64,000 nucleotides of DNA, taken from the NCBI RefSeq assembly GCF_002160305.1, contig NZ_NFKI01000003.1, positions 85,109-149,108 of the forward strand, read 5' to 3'. Below the pieces are notes generated by a model. The model was not told the origin of the DNA, did not search any database, and saw only the letters and a list, made by a program, of their open reading frames with translations. Below are positions 42,777-51,633 of the stretch, piece after piece (position 1 is the stretch's first letter; each line of letters opens with the position of its first letter). Both the position numbers and the translations under genes were made by a program. The DNA is from Pseudoflavonifractor sp. An184 (lineage in GTDB: Bacteria; Bacillota; Clostridia; Oscillospirales; Oscillospiraceae).

Positions 42777-43722
42777 GGTTGCTCCTCCTGTTCCAAGCGG
42801 GATCTCTGGGCTGTACGCCGGCGGATACGCTCCGGCGGCGGTTTTTCACGGCCCAATTCGCCTTCCAGTAGGGAACAGCCAGGAAGATGGCCACCACCAG
42901 GGCGGAGATCAGCTTCATGTCGTTGGTGTTCAGACCCATGCGGATGACCAGGGCAATGACGATGTAGTAGACGATGGCGCCCACCACCACGCCGGTGAGC
43001 TGTCCGCCGAAGGACCGGACACGGGAGAACAGCACCTGTCCGATGATGACGGCGGCCAGGCCGATGACAATGGCGCCCCGGCCCATATTCACGTCAGAGG
43101 CGCTCTGGTACTGGGCGAACAGGCCGCCGGACAGTCCCACCAGGGCGTTGGACAGAATCAGCGCCACCATCTTGGTCCCGTTGGTGTTGATTCCCTGGGC
43201 CCGGGCCATATTGGGGTTGCTGCCGGTGGCCCGGACGGCGCTGCCCAGCTCGGTGCCAAAAAACCAGCACAGCACGGCCACAATGCCCACGCAGAACAGC
43301 AGGGCGATGAGGCAGGTCTGCTCGGGATAGCGGATGCTGGCCATCAAGGGAAATTGGTCCACACTGACGGACACGTTGGAGCGGTTGCCCATGATCCGCA
43401 GGTTGATGGAGTAGAGGGCCAGCTGGGTCAAAATTCCGGCCAGAATGCCCGGGATTCCCATTTTTGTGTGCAGAACTCCGGTGACAGCTCCGGTGACGCC
43501 GCCGGCGATCAGGGCCCCCACCAGGGCGATGGGGGCGGGGATACCGCTGACGATCATGACCGCTGCCACCGCGCCCCCGGTGCACAGGGAGCCGTCTACC
43601 GTCAGGTCCGGAAAGTCCAGGATTTTATAGGTGATGTACACCCCCAGCGCCATCAGGCCCCAGATCAGGCCCTTGGCTACGGCATCCGGCATCTGGGCCA
43701 GGAGCGCGGTGAAAAAGTTCAT
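42769..43722 (-). CDS. ABC transporter permease (branched-chain/ribose type)
   Basis: 317 aa with about 8-9 membrane segments; GSAVRATGSNPNMARAQGINTNGTKMVALILSNALVGLSGGL is the conserved cytoplasmic loop of this permease superfamily (shortened motif: RATGSNPNMARAQGI). It stands between binding protein and ATPase in one operon. Confidence 0.85.
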   Translation of the reverse strand: MNFFTALLAQMPDAVAKGLIWGLMALGVYITYKILDFPDLTVDGSLCTGGAVAAVMIVSGIPAPIALVGALIAGGVTGAVTGVLHTKMGIPGILAGILTQLALYSINLRIMGNRSNVSVSVDQFPLMASIRYPEQTCLIALLFCVGIVAVLCWFFGTELGSAVRATGSNPNMARAQGINTNGTKMVALILSNALVGLSGGLFAQYQSASDVNMGRGAIVIGLAAVIIGQVLFSRVRSFGGQLTGVVVGAIVYYIVIALVIRMGLNTNDMKLISALVVAIFLAVPYWKANWAVKNRRRSVSAGVQPRDPAWNRRSNHA

Positions 43723-43760
43723 GGATGGTTCCTCCTGTTACAAGATCTGAAAACGTGTGC

Positions 43761-44777
43761 TTATTTCGCGTACTGCTGCATGGACTCCGGGATGGTGATG
43801 CCCAGCTCGTCGGCCACACTCTGGTTGATGGTGATGTCCATGTCCTCCACAGACATGACGCCGATGGGCATGGTGGCGGGGTCGGCCCCGTTGACCAGGA
43901 TCTCATAGGCCATCTCGCCGGCCCGGTAGCCCATGGTGTAGTAGCTGATGGAGATGGAGAGCAGGGCCCCGTCGTTCTCGTCGGCGGTAAAGCTGGAGAT
44001 CACCGGCACTTTTTGGTTCAGAGCCACGTTTTTCACCAGCTCCATGTTTCCGGCCAGCAGGTTGTCGGTGGGGAGATAGATGGCATCGGCCTGGGTACAG
44101 GCCTCGGTGACCACGGTAGAGATGTCGTTGGAGTCGTTGGCGGTGAAGTCCTCGGTGGCTATGCCGGCGGCCTCGAACACGGCGGCGACGTTCTCCGCCT
44201 GAATGCGGGAGTTCTCCTCCCCGGAGGAGTAGACAATGGCCACGGTCTGAACGTCGGGCAGCAGCTCCTGGACCAGGGCCAGGTGGTTGCTCACATCGGA
44301 CAGATCGGAGTAGCCGGTGATATTGGCGCCGGGGGCCTCATTGGAGTCCACGATGCCGGTGGAGACGTAGTCGGTGACGGAGGTGCCCACAATGGGGATG
44401 GTGGTGGTGGCCTCCTTGGCGGTCTCGGCAGGCAGGGTGGCGTTGGCCATGATCAGGTCAACATTGTCGGTAACGAACTTGGTAATGATAGAGGTGCAGT
44501 TGGTCGGCTCATTGCCGGCGTTCTGATAGTCAAACTCCACCTGGTCGCCCAGCAGCTCGGTGAGGGCGTCCTGGAACCCCCGGGTGGCCTCGTCCAGGGA
44601 GGGGTGCTGCATCTGCTGGCAGATGCCGATATTGTACACCCCGTCGGCGCCGGCAGAGCCGGAGCTGCTCTCAGAGCCGCCGGAGGCGGCGGAGCTGGTG
44701 TTGGCGGTCCCGCCCATGCAGGCGGTGAGGGACAGGCCCATGGTCAGAACCAGGCCCGCGGCAAGAAGCTTTTTCAT
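43761..44777 (-). CDS. ABC transporter substrate-binding lipoprotein (PF04392 type)
   Basis: 338 aa. Lipoprotein signal peptide (LAAGLVLTMGLSLTACMGG, lipid-modified Cys about 20), a Ser/Gly linker, then a two-lobed domain with YNIGICQQMQHPSLDEAT, DLIMANATLPAETA, PIVGTSVTDYV, IAVIYSSGEENS-like strands. This family includes binding proteins for tryptophan/tyrosine-type importers. First structural gene of the operon, 37 bases before the permease. Confidence 0.85.
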   Translation of the reverse strand: MKKLLAAGLVLTMGLSLTACMGGTANTSSAASGGSESSSGSAGADGVYNIGICQQMQHPSLDEATRGFQDALTELLGDQVEFDYQNAGNEPTNCTSIITKFVTDNVDLIMANATLPAETAKEATTTIPIVGTSVTDYVSTGIVDSNEAPGANITGYSDLSDVSNHLALVQELLPDVQTVAIVYSSGEENSRIQAENVAAVFEAAGIATEDFTANDSNDISTVVTEACTQADAIYLPTDNLLAGNMELVKNVALNQKVPVISSFTADENDGALLSISISYYTMGYRAGEMAYEILVNGADPATMPIGVMSVEDMDITINQSVADELGITIPESMQQYAK

Positions 44778-44900
44778 GTTTCATTTCTCCTTTGTGAACC
44801 AGTTGCGGGGAGATTCCCCGTTCCAGACCGGGTCCGCTCCGCCGGAGGCGGTCTGGAGGGCAGGTCCACAGCAGTCGGAGGCACCGGGACCTGCATATAC

Positions 44901-44938
44901 AAAAACGGCTCCGCTGTCTGAAACAACGGAGCCGTTTT
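44901..44938 (-). terminator. Leader terminator upstream of the ABC operon
   Basis: On the minus strand AAAACGGCTCCG ... CGGAGCCGTTTTTG, a strong intrinsic terminator 124 bases before the first structural gene and in the same direction. It should act as an attenuator, since no other promoter-proximal gene except the leader ORF precedes it. Confidence 0.8.
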
Positions 44939-44967
44939 GGTATCCTAACGTATCCCAAATGCCTTCA

Positions 44968-45135
44968 TCAGGCTGGCTGCAATTGTTCCAGACGTCTGCT
45001 CTGCATAAAAAAGAAGCTAACGAAGCCAAAAAAGACGTCAAAAAACAGGCCCGCAAAAAAGCGCGCCTTGCAGCTAAAGAAAAATCGAGAGGAGACCAGC
45101 ATATTCCCATTCTGACCCACACGGCAGATGTTCAT
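44968..45135 (-). CDS. Phenylalanine-rich leader peptide (candidate attenuator)
   Basis: A 55-codon frame with ATG at 45135 behind GGAGGGAGGGG (6-7 bases). It encodes 13 Phe, in runs FFF, FF, FF, FF, F, FFF (for example RFFAGLFFDVFFGFVSFFFM), and ends 30 bases before the leader terminator. The pattern recalls pheL-type leaders, in which ribosome stalling at Phe codons prevents termination. The opposite strand is Lys/Ala-rich but has no ribosome site. I could not identify the alternative antiterminator pairing. Confidence 0.5.
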   Translation of the reverse strand: MNICRVGQNGNMLVSSRFFFSCKARFFAGLFFDVFFGFVSFFFMQSRRLEQLQPA

Positions 45136-45281
45136 TGCGGTCCCCTCCCTCCACCGGATATTCCGGTTTTTCTTTGGATGTATTCAATATAGTCCTGAAG
45201 TTTCCGAAATGCAACTCGGAATTTTCACTAAAATCAAGCTGTCTCAACCGAGAATTTTCTTCTCTTCTTACAAGTCTCCCA
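45136..45281. other. Intergenic, promoter side of the ABC operon
   Basis: AT-rich around 45165-45260. It must hold the promoter for the Phe-rich leader; I see no box pair I would name with confidence. Confidence 0.3.
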
Positions 45282-45761
45282 CTATTTCTTCCGGCGGTAG
45301 GTCACATAGCGGTAGACGATCCCGTCCTGTTCCAGGGGGGCGCTCTCCTCGGCCTTCTCCCACTCCAGGTCCTGATCCAGGTCTGGGAAATGGCAGTCCG
45401 CCGGAAACGCCCGGTCTATTTTCGTCACATAGGCGGTGTCGCACCAGGGCAGCAGCTGCCGGTACACCGAGGCCCCGCCGATGACAAAGGAATCCTCGGG
45501 GGCGGCCGCCCGCAGGGTCTCCAGGTCGGAAAACACCTCCGCCCCCTCCGGGGCAAAGCCCGCGCTGCGGGAGAGGATGAGATTCCGGCGGCCCTTCAGA
45601 GGCCGTCCCCCCGGAAAGGTGGCCAGGGTCTTCCGCCCTAAAATCACCGGATGCCCGGTGGTCAGGGACTTGAAGCGCTTCAGGTCCTCCGACAGGTAGA
45701 CAAGCTGGTCCCCGTCTTTCCCAATAGCCCAGTTTTGATCCACTGCTACGATTACATTCAT
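45282..45761 (-). CDS. folA: Dihydrofolate reductase
   Basis: 159 aa. MNVIVAVDQNWAIGKDGDQLVYLSEDLKRFK, VILGRKTLATFPGGRPLKGRRNLIL and FVIGGASVYRQLLP are the cofactor and folate sites of DHFR. It regenerates tetrahydrofolate for the thymidylate synthase encoded 75 bases upstream on the same strand. Confidence 0.95.
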   Translation of the reverse strand: MNVIVAVDQNWAIGKDGDQLVYLSEDLKRFKSLTTGHPVILGRKTLATFPGGRPLKGRRNLILSRSAGFAPEGAEVFSDLETLRAAAPEDSFVIGGASVYRQLLPWCDTAYVTKIDRAFPADCHFPDLDQDLEWEKAEESAPLEQDGIVYRYVTYRRKK

Positions 45762-45800
45762 CAGTTTTGTCCCTTCATATCATAAGAATTGTTCCATTTG

Positions 45801-45821
45801 CCCCGCCCCTGCGGGGCGGGG
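45801..45821 (-). terminator. Hairpin between thyA and folA
   Basis: CCCCGCCCC / GGGGCGGGG, no T-run; more likely a partial stop or processing site within the operon. Confidence 0.45.
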
Positions 45822-45835
45822 GCTGGATACAGCAA

Positions 45836-46666
45836 TCAGACCGCCACCGGGATCTTTCCCTCCAGCTCATGGGCCTGGTACCCCTCCAGCTTCACGCTGT
45901 CCCGGGTGAAGTCGTAGAAGTCGGTGACCGACGGGTCCAGGGTGAACTTGGGGGCCTCATAGGGGGGCCGGGCGATGATCTCCTCCACCACCGGCACGTG
46001 CCGGTCGTAGATATGGGCGTCTGCAATCACGTGGACCAGCTCCCCCGCCTCCAGGCCGGACACCTGGGCCATCATGTGCAGAAGCACCGCGTACTGCATC
46101 ACGTTCCAGCCGTTGGCGGTGAGCATGTCCTGAGAGCGCTGGTTCAGGATGCCGTTGAGGGTGTTCCCGCTCACGTTGAAGGTCATGGAGTAGGCGCAGG
46201 GGTACAGAGCCATCTCGCTTAAATCGTGGTGGTTATAGAGGTTGGTGAGGATGCGCCGGGAGCCCGGGTCGTGCTTCAAATCCCACAGGACCTTGTCCAC
46301 CTGGTCCATGTCCCCCTGAGGGTAGTGGTGCTTCACTCCCAGCTGGTAACCGTAGGCCTTTCCGATGGAGCCGTTCTCGTCCGCCCAGGCGTCCCACACA
46401 TGGCTGTTCAGGTCATGGATATTGTTGGACTTCTTCTGCCAGATCCAGAGGAGCTCGTCCACCGCCGACTTGAGGTACTGCCTGCGGATGGTGATAATGG
46501 GAAACTCCTTTTTCAGGTCATAGCGGTTGACCACTCCGAAGAGCTTGATGGTGTGGGCGGGCGTTCCGTCCTCCCACTTGGGGCGCACCGGGCGGCCGGT
46601 GTCCCACACGCCCTTGGACAAAATATCTTTACAGTTCTGAATGAATACCTGATCGGCGTAACTCAT
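45836..46666 (-). CDS. thyA: Thymidylate synthase
   Basis: 276 aa. Converts dUMP to dTMP with methylene-tetrahydrofolate. Catalytic Cys in ALYPCAYSMTF, RSQDM substrate-binding segment, NRYDLKKEFPIITIRR and HVWDAWADENGSIGKAYGYQ near the N-terminus, DAHIYDRHVPVVEE before the end. PCAYS instead of the common PCHxx is a mild variant. Operon with folA. Confidence 0.95.
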   Translation of the reverse strand: MSYADQVFIQNCKDILSKGVWDTGRPVRPKWEDGTPAHTIKLFGVVNRYDLKKEFPIITIRRQYLKSAVDELLWIWQKKSNNIHDLNSHVWDAWADENGSIGKAYGYQLGVKHHYPQGDMDQVDKVLWDLKHDPGSRRILTNLYNHHDLSEMALYPCAYSMTFNVSGNTLNGILNQRSQDMLTANGWNVMQYAVLLHMMAQVSGLEAGELVHVIADAHIYDRHVPVVEEIIARPPYEAPKFTLDPSVTDFYDFTRDSVKLEGYQAHELEGKIPVAV

Positions 46667-46780
46667 TGCACTGCTCTCCTTTCGGCGGCATCTTCTGTAT
46701 CGTCCGCTGTATGTTCAGTAGACCTTATTATACACGAACCGGCGGCGGGGAACAAGCATTGTTTCCCGCCGCCTGGCCGG

Positions 46781-47029
46781 TCAGACTCCTTTGTATTTTC
46801 GCCGGGTGGCCATCCCGCCCCGGATGTGCCGCTGGGCCTTGTTCTCCTCCAGCACCTGCTTGGCCTGGAGGTACAGGGTGCGGTTAAAGGCGGGGAGCCG
46901 CTCGGACAGATCCTTGTGTACCGTGGATTTGCTGATGTTGAATTTCCGGGCCGCGGCGCGTACCGTGGCCTTGTTCTCTATGATGTACAGGGCCAGCTGA
47001 CAGGCCCGCTCTTCCATGTTTCCTTTCAC
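46781..47029 (-). CDS. spoIIID: Stage III sporulation protein D
   Basis: 82 aa. The HTH (TVRAAARKFNISKSTVHKDLSERLP) and the C-terminal RHIRGGMATRRKYK match SpoIIID, the mother-cell regulator of sigma-K-dependent genes. The GTG at 47029 aligns with the family's N-terminus and has GGGGGAG ten bases before it; ATG 47017 is the alternative. It marks the host as an endospore former. Confidence 0.9.
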   Translation of the reverse strand: MKGNMEERACQLALYIIENKATVRAAARKFNISKSTVHKDLSERLPAFNRTLYLQAKQVLEENKAQRHIRGGMATRRKYKGV

Positions 47030-47142
47030 ACAGCAACATCTCCCCCATGATTTGGGTCTGCTGTGCTACTATATGCCGGATTTTTCCAGGGTATGAGAGG
47101 TTCCCCCCTCCGCGCCGCCTCCCGCTTCCCTGTAAATCAAAC

Positions 47143-47173
47143 GGCCGCCGCGCCTTTCCCTGGCGCGGCGGCC
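47143..47173 (-). terminator. murI terminator
   Basis: GGCCGCCGCGCC / GGCGCGGCGGCC stem, 9 bases after the murI stop. Confidence 0.75.
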
Positions 47174-47181
47174 TTGTCCAA

Positions 47182-47997
47182 TTACAGCTTTAGAATGGGG
47201 TAGTCCTGCACCGAGGTCACCGGATTGAGACCCACCTTTGCGGCCTTCTCCCGGTACTCCTCCACACTGCCGGTGGTGTAGATGTCCAGGGTGCCCTTGC
47301 CCGGCTGGTCATTGACCAGGCCGTTCTCCTGGAGATAGCCGGCGATGGTCTTGGCCATCTGGTCGGCCGGATCAATGAGGGGCAGTCCCGGATACAGCCG
47401 CTGGATGTTCTTCTCCACCAGGGGGTAGTGGGTGCAGCCCAGCACGCAGCAGTCGATCTTCTCCTGGTTCACCAGCGCGTCCATGTTGGCTTGGATGTCC
47501 GCGTCCAGAATCCCCTGACCGGCGGGGTCGCCCACGTTAGCCTCCACCAGCTTGGCCAGATCGGGGCAGCCGTGGCTGACCACCTCCTTGTCCGGAGCTT
47601 TCTTGCCGATGAGATCGGGATAGCACCGGGTGGAGTGGGTAAAGCAGGTGGAGATGACGCCCACCTTGTGGACCGCCATCTGGGACACCGCATCCGCCCC
47701 CGCCTCCACCACGCTGAGCACCGGGCAGGTCATGTCGTCCCGATACCGGTCAATGAGGCAGGAGATGGTGTTGCAGGCCACCAGCAGGGCCTTCACGCCC
47801 CGCTCCTCCATAAAGCGGAGCATGTACCGGGTCATGGTCAGAATCTCCTCCGCGGAGTGATTGCCGTAGGGCATGTTGCCCCCGTCTCCGAAGTAGAGCA
47901 GATTCTCATGGGGCAGCTGCTGCTGCATTTTCAGGGCGACGCTGAAGCCGCCGATGCCCGAATCGATGATACCGATGGGGCTTGTTTTGGTTGCCAT
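47182..47997 (-). CDS. murI: Glutamate racemase
   Basis: 271 aa. Supplies D-glutamate for peptidoglycan. IGIIDSGIGGFSVA (N-terminal Asp-Ser), LLVACNTIS (first catalytic Cys, about 75) and VLGCTHYPLV (second catalytic Cys, about 185) are present. ATG 47997 with AAGGA upstream gives the usual family length; the frame extends to 48051 without support. Confidence 0.9.
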   Translation of the reverse strand: MATKTSPIGIIDSGIGGFSVALKMQQQLPHENLLYFGDGGNMPYGNHSAEEILTMTRYMLRFMEERGVKALLVACNTISCLIDRYRDDMTCPVLSVVEAGADAVSQMAVHKVGVISTCFTHSTRCYPDLIGKKAPDKEVVSHGCPDLAKLVEANVGDPAGQGILDADIQANMDALVNQEKIDCCVLGCTHYPLVEKNIQRLYPGLPLIDPADQMAKTIAGYLQENGLVNDQPGKGTLDIYTTGSVEEYREKAAKVGLNPVTSVQDYPILKL

Positions 47998-48090
47998 GAG
48001 TTTCATCCTTCCTTCTTTTGGGAGCCTCGCTCCCGACTCGCCCCCTATCATAGCACACTTTCATCAAAAAAGGTACCCTGTTTTTCAAAT

Positions 48091-49431
48091 CTATTCGACA
48101 TTTTTACGAAGGCGGACCTTGGTCCGGAACAGAATCGTCTGATAGAGCACAATAGCCGACCAGCCCGTACCGATGGCCAGGGCCACGCCGGCCAGCCCCA
48201 TAGGTCCGGCCAGGGTGTAGGCCAGAATCACCCGGATGGTCTGCTGGAGCACGCTGCCGATCACCGGCACGGACACCCAGCCCATTCCCCGGTAGAGCCC
48301 CACATAGGCGCTGCCGATGAAGCACAGTACATAGAACACGGAGATCCACCGCAGATAGGCCATCCCCTCGTCCATAGCCGCCGGAGACGCCTCCCCCAGC
48401 ATCAGGACCATGGAGGCGCGGGCCCCCACAAACATAATGAGGGACATGGCCAGCCCCAGGCCGATCATCAGCGCCATTCCGGTAAAAAAGCCCCGTCTCA
48501 CCCGCTCCGGCCTGCCTCCGCCGGTGTTCTGGGCCACAAAGACGGACACCGCCTCCGCCCCGCTGTCCCCGAAGGAGTTGGCAAAGCCCTCGATGCGGGT
48601 GGCGGCGGTAAAGGCGTTGATGGCGTCCGTCCCCTGGGCGTTTACCGCCCCCTGGACCAGCAGCTTGCCGATGTACACCGCCGACTGGTGGAGGGCGGAC
48701 ACCACGCCGAAGGCCGCCGTCCGCTGGAGCATGCTCCAGTCCATCTTCATATCGGCCCGGCCGAACAGCAGCTGGGGCAGCCGCCATTTCAGATAGGCCA
48801 GCGCCATCAGCGCCGCCGCCCCCTGGGCCAGCACTGTTGCGATGGCCGCCCCGGCAATTCCCATGGAGCAGGCCCCCACAAAGAGAAGGTCCAGCCCCAC
48901 ATTCAGCATGGTGGCCGCCGCCAGAGGGAGCAGGGCCGCCAGGGTGTTCCCCGCCGCCCGCAGGGCCGCCGAGCCCAGGTTATAGAGGAAGGTCACCGGC
49001 AGTCCCAGAAAGATCACATTCAAATATTCCGTCACCAGGGGCCGCAGCTCCCCCGGGGTCTGGATCAGCCCCAGCAGGGGCCCCAGCAGAACCAGGCCCC
49101 CCAGCCCCAGAACCGCCGTCAGCAGCAGGCCGAACACCAGGGAGAGAAACCCCTCCCGCCTGAAAGAGGCCAGGTCCCGGCTGCCGTAAAACTGGGCAAA
49201 GAGCACCGCGACGCCCGTACAGCAGCCGCTGAGGATGAAAATGAACAGGTTCATCACCGTGCCCGCCACCCCCACGGCCCCGAAGGCGGCGCCGCCCAAA
49301 AATCGTCCGATAATGAAGGCGTCCACCGTGTTGTAGAGCTGCTGCAGGATATTCCCGCAGATCAGGGGCAGGGCCAGCCAGATCAGCTGTCTGGGGATGC
49401 TGCCCTGGGTCAGTACCACAGTCCGGTCCAT
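48091..49431 (-). CDS. MATE family multidrug/Na+ antiporter
   Basis: 446 aa, 12 membrane segments. N-terminal LTQGSIPRQLIWLALPLICGNILQQLYNTVDAFIIG is the MATE signature and the two halves are related. Exports cationic compounds using an ion gradient. ATG 49431 follows GGAGGGAG; the long upstream extension of the frame is not coding. Divergent from the LysR gene, its probable regulator. Confidence 0.9.
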   Translation of the reverse strand: MDRTVVLTQGSIPRQLIWLALPLICGNILQQLYNTVDAFIIGRFLGGAAFGAVGVAGTVMNLFIFILSGCCTGVAVLFAQFYGSRDLASFRREGFLSLVFGLLLTAVLGLGGLVLLGPLLGLIQTPGELRPLVTEYLNVIFLGLPVTFLYNLGSAALRAAGNTLAALLPLAAATMLNVGLDLLFVGACSMGIAGAAIATVLAQGAAALMALAYLKWRLPQLLFGRADMKMDWSMLQRTAAFGVVSALHQSAVYIGKLLVQGAVNAQGTDAINAFTAATRIEGFANSFGDSGAEAVSVFVAQNTGGGRPERVRRGFFTGMALMIGLGLAMSLIMFVGARASMVLMLGEASPAAMDEGMAYLRWISVFYVLCFIGSAYVGLYRGMGWVSVPVIGSVLQQTIRVILAYTLAGPMGLAGVALAIGTGWSAIVLYQTILFRTKVRLRKNVE

Positions 49432-49482
49432 GGAAAGCTCCCTCCTTTTCTCCCTCCATGATACCCCAGGCAAACGCCCTTG

Positions 49483-49523
49483 TAAAATACGCTTTTTCCC
49501 CTTATAATATAAATCGTATTTTA
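49483..49523. promoter_or_regulatory. Candidate LysR-type operator
   Basis: TAAAATACG (49483-49491) and CGTATTTTA (49515-49523) are perfect inverted copies separated by 23 bases in the divergent MATE/lysR promoter region, with a TATAAT-like box (49503-49508) between. Confidence 0.6.
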
Positions 49524-49539
49524 TAGGTCGAGGTGCACT

Positions 49540-50427
49540 ATGACACAGTTGGAGCTTCAAGCCTTTCTGGCCGTCACGCGGACCGGGAGCTTTTCCCAGG
49601 CCGCCCAGTCCCTGTTTATCTCCCAGCCCGCCCTGAGCCGGCGAATCCGGACCCTGGAGGAGGAGCTGGGCTTCCGCCTGCTGGAGCGGCGGAAGGGAGC
49701 CCGCGCGGTAGAGCCCACCCAGGAGGGGCGGGCCTTCACCCCTGTGGCGGAGCACTGGCTCGCCCTGTGGGAGGAGGCCCGGAGCATCCCCCAGCGGGAG
49801 GAAAACCAGGTCTTTCGGGTCGCCTCCGTGGGCAGCGTGTCCACCTACATCCTCGCCCCCGTGCTCCAGCGCTTTCTGCTGGACGGAACCAGCAGTCTCA
49901 CCTTCCACCAGTACCACTCCCTGGAGTCCTACGGCTATGTGGAGCGGGGAGAGGTGGATCTGGCTTTCATCTCCGACGACATGTTCCGCCGCCAGGTGGA
50001 GACCATCCCCGCCTTTCGGGAGCCCATGCGCCTGGTCACCAGGCCCGGCTCCCCCCTGCCCCAGCACGTCCACCCCTCCCAGCTGGACAGCGCCCGGGAG
50101 ATCCGCATGCAGTGGAACCCGGAGTACGACCTGTGGCACGCCTTCTGGTTCGGCTCCAGCTCAGTCCCCCGCATGTGGTTCGACCAGATGTCCCTGATGG
50201 AGGACGCCATCCAGTGGGAGGACAACTGGCTCATTGCCCCGGCCAGCGTGGCCACCTCCCTGGTCCGAAGCGGCCGGGCCCAGCTCCACATCCTTCAGGA
50301 GGGACCCCCGGACCGGATCATCTACTACCTGCTGGGCCCCCGGCGCAAGAACACCCAGACCCACCGTCTGCTGGAATTGCTTCAGGACCGATTGGAGGAG
50401 TTGGAGGGCGTGACCTCCCTTCTGTGA
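49540..50427 (+). CDS. LysR-type transcriptional regulator
   Basis: 295 aa. N-terminal winged HTH (LELQAFLAVTRTGSFSQAAQSLFISQPALSRRIRTLEEELG) and a periplasmic-binding-like effector domain (about 85-290). It likely controls the divergent MATE gene and itself through the inverted repeat between them. Effector unknown. Confidence 0.9.
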   Translation: MTQLELQAFLAVTRTGSFSQAAQSLFISQPALSRRIRTLEEELGFRLLERRKGARAVEPTQEGRAFTPVAEHWLALWEEARSIPQREENQVFRVASVGSVSTYILAPVLQRFLLDGTSSLTFHQYHSLESYGYVERGEVDLAFISDDMFRRQVETIPAFREPMRLVTRPGSPLPQHVHPSQLDSAREIRMQWNPEYDLWHAFWFGSSSVPRMWFDQMSLMEDAIQWEDNWLIAPASVATSLVRSGRAQLHILQEGPPDRIIYYLLGPRRKNTQTHRLLELLQDRLEELEGVTSLL

Positions 50428-50717
50428 TCCGCTTTATTTACATAATTTTTGTCATCCGCTTTGTGCCAGCAACATCTATGCACAATTTCCACCGATTTAT
50501 CCACAAGTTTTCCACTTAATTTTCATATTTCGAGGATTTTACAAACTTATTTCTTGTTTTTTAAAATCCATCCATTCCACATAGATAACATAACGCCATT
50601 TCCTTCTCTGCCGCCTGTTTCCTGCAAAGAACGCTAAACGCCTCGAAGCGCCGTAACCTGCCGCGCTTCGGGGCGTTCTATCATTTTTGTGCCGGACTTC
50701 TTCCATCCACCGGCCTC
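50428..50717. other. AT-rich intergenic stretch with one perfect DnaA box
   Basis: TTATCCACA at 50497-50505, followed by GTTTTCCAC, in an AT-rich stretch, but no cluster of boxes. A GC hairpin (50637-50651 / 50663-50677) near the end serves as terminator for one or both convergent genes. Confidence 0.5.
50637..50677. terminator. Terminator between convergent lysR and metallophosphoesterase
   Basis: Arms AACGCCTCGAAGCGC and GCGCTTCGGGGCGTT, one mismatch-like pair, then CTATCATTTTT. Confidence 0.65.
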
Positions 50718-51563
50718 TCAGGAGGCCCGCAGAGTAACGGCTACCAGCTCCGGCGCGTTCCACAGCCTGGGAAAGGGCGTACCGTTGCCCAGGCCGCGGC
50801 TGACCACCACCCAGGTCTCCCCGGCCGGATACACTCCGGCGGTGTGGTCCGGGAATATCCCTTCGTCCGTAGAAAACAGGGGGCCGACAACAGGCACGCG
50901 CACTTGGCCTCCATGGGCGTGGCCGGAGAACACCAGGTCCGCCCCACCGGCGGCATACTCCTCCAACAGACTGGGGCGGTGGGAGAGCGCCACGTTCAGC
51001 GCCCCCGGGAGCGTGAGGTCCTGTATCAGCCCCGGCAGTTCCTCCCGGGCCCTCTCCCGCCCCTGGGGGTGGAACGCCAGGTCCAGCAGGCCGATGATGT
51101 TCACCTGGGCCCCGTTCCGCTGCAGCTGGGCATTCTCGTTTTCCAGCACGGTGACCCCGGCCTTCTCCAGCCCCTCCCGCAGCTCGGGATAACAGGGGCT
51201 GTCCGCCTCGTGGTTGCCCGGGGCGTAGTAGGCCGGGGCGATCTGAGCGGCCATAGCCGCCAGGGAAATGGCGCGGCTCAGGTCCCGGTCCTCCCGGTTT
51301 ACCAGGTCGCCGGTAAAGGCGATCAGGTCAGGGGGCTCCTCCCGCAGGGCCGCTTGCAGCTCCTTCTGGATGTCCGCGCTGTGCACATCGGAGATCTGGG
51401 CAATCCTCAGGCCGTCCAGCCCCTCCAGCCCCTCCGGGAGGAGGATCTCATAGTGAGTCACCCCAAGTTCGCCCTGGAGGGCCCACACTGCCCCGGCGCA
51501 CAGGGCCGCCCCCGCCGCCAGAGCCAGGGCTCCCGCCTTCCATTGCCTCTTATGTCTGTCCAT
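50718..51563 (-). CDS. Membrane-anchored metallophosphoesterase
   Basis: 281 aa. One N-terminal membrane segment (ALALAAGAALCAGAVWALQG), then the calcineurin-like fold: IAQISDVHSADI, FTGDLVNRED, APGNHEADS, LSHRPSLLEEY, VFSGHAHGGQVRVP. YkoE/YpbG-type enzymes of this group may cleave lipid-linked or nucleotide substrates outside the membrane; the substrate is unknown. ATG 51563 follows GGAGGGCGG. Confidence 0.85.
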   Translation of the reverse strand: MDRHKRQWKAGALALAAGAALCAGAVWALQGELGVTHYEILLPEGLEGLDGLRIAQISDVHSADIQKELQAALREEPPDLIAFTGDLVNREDRDLSRAISLAAMAAQIAPAYYAPGNHEADSPCYPELREGLEKAGVTVLENENAQLQRNGAQVNIIGLLDLAFHPQGRERAREELPGLIQDLTLPGALNVALSHRPSLLEEYAAGGADLVFSGHAHGGQVRVPVVGPLFSTDEGIFPDHTAGVYPAGETWVVVSRGLGNGTPFPRLWNAPELVAVTLRAS

Positions 51564-51633
51564 AGCCGCCCTCCATCTGTTTTTCGATGGGGCTATGGTA
51601 GCATAAATTTTTTCAAATAGCCAGAACATTTTG

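Noticed and set aside
43725..44921. A 398-codon plus-strand frame opposite the substrate-binding protein
   Set aside because: Low-complexity Gly/Val/His composition; the minus strand has a clear lipoprotein.
44958..45192. Lys/Ala-rich plus-strand frame
   Set aside because: No ribosome site; opposite the Phe-rich leader, which has one and points to the ABC operon.
44939..45281. T-box riboswitch before the ABC operon
   Set aside because: I found no convincing T-box core sequence (GGUGGNACCGCG-like) or specifier loop on the minus strand.
47428..49461. A 677-codon plus-strand frame
   Set aside because: It lies opposite murI and the MATE gene, is His/Gln/Gly-rich and has no ribosome site: a shadow caused by high GC.
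49432..50139. Upstream extension of the MATE frame
   Set aside because: It runs through the promoter region and across lysR; the ATG at 49431 has a good ribosome site and gives normal MATE length.
50497..50505. Origin of replication suggested by a perfect DnaA box
   Set aside because: Only one box and no dnaA/dnaN genes nearby.
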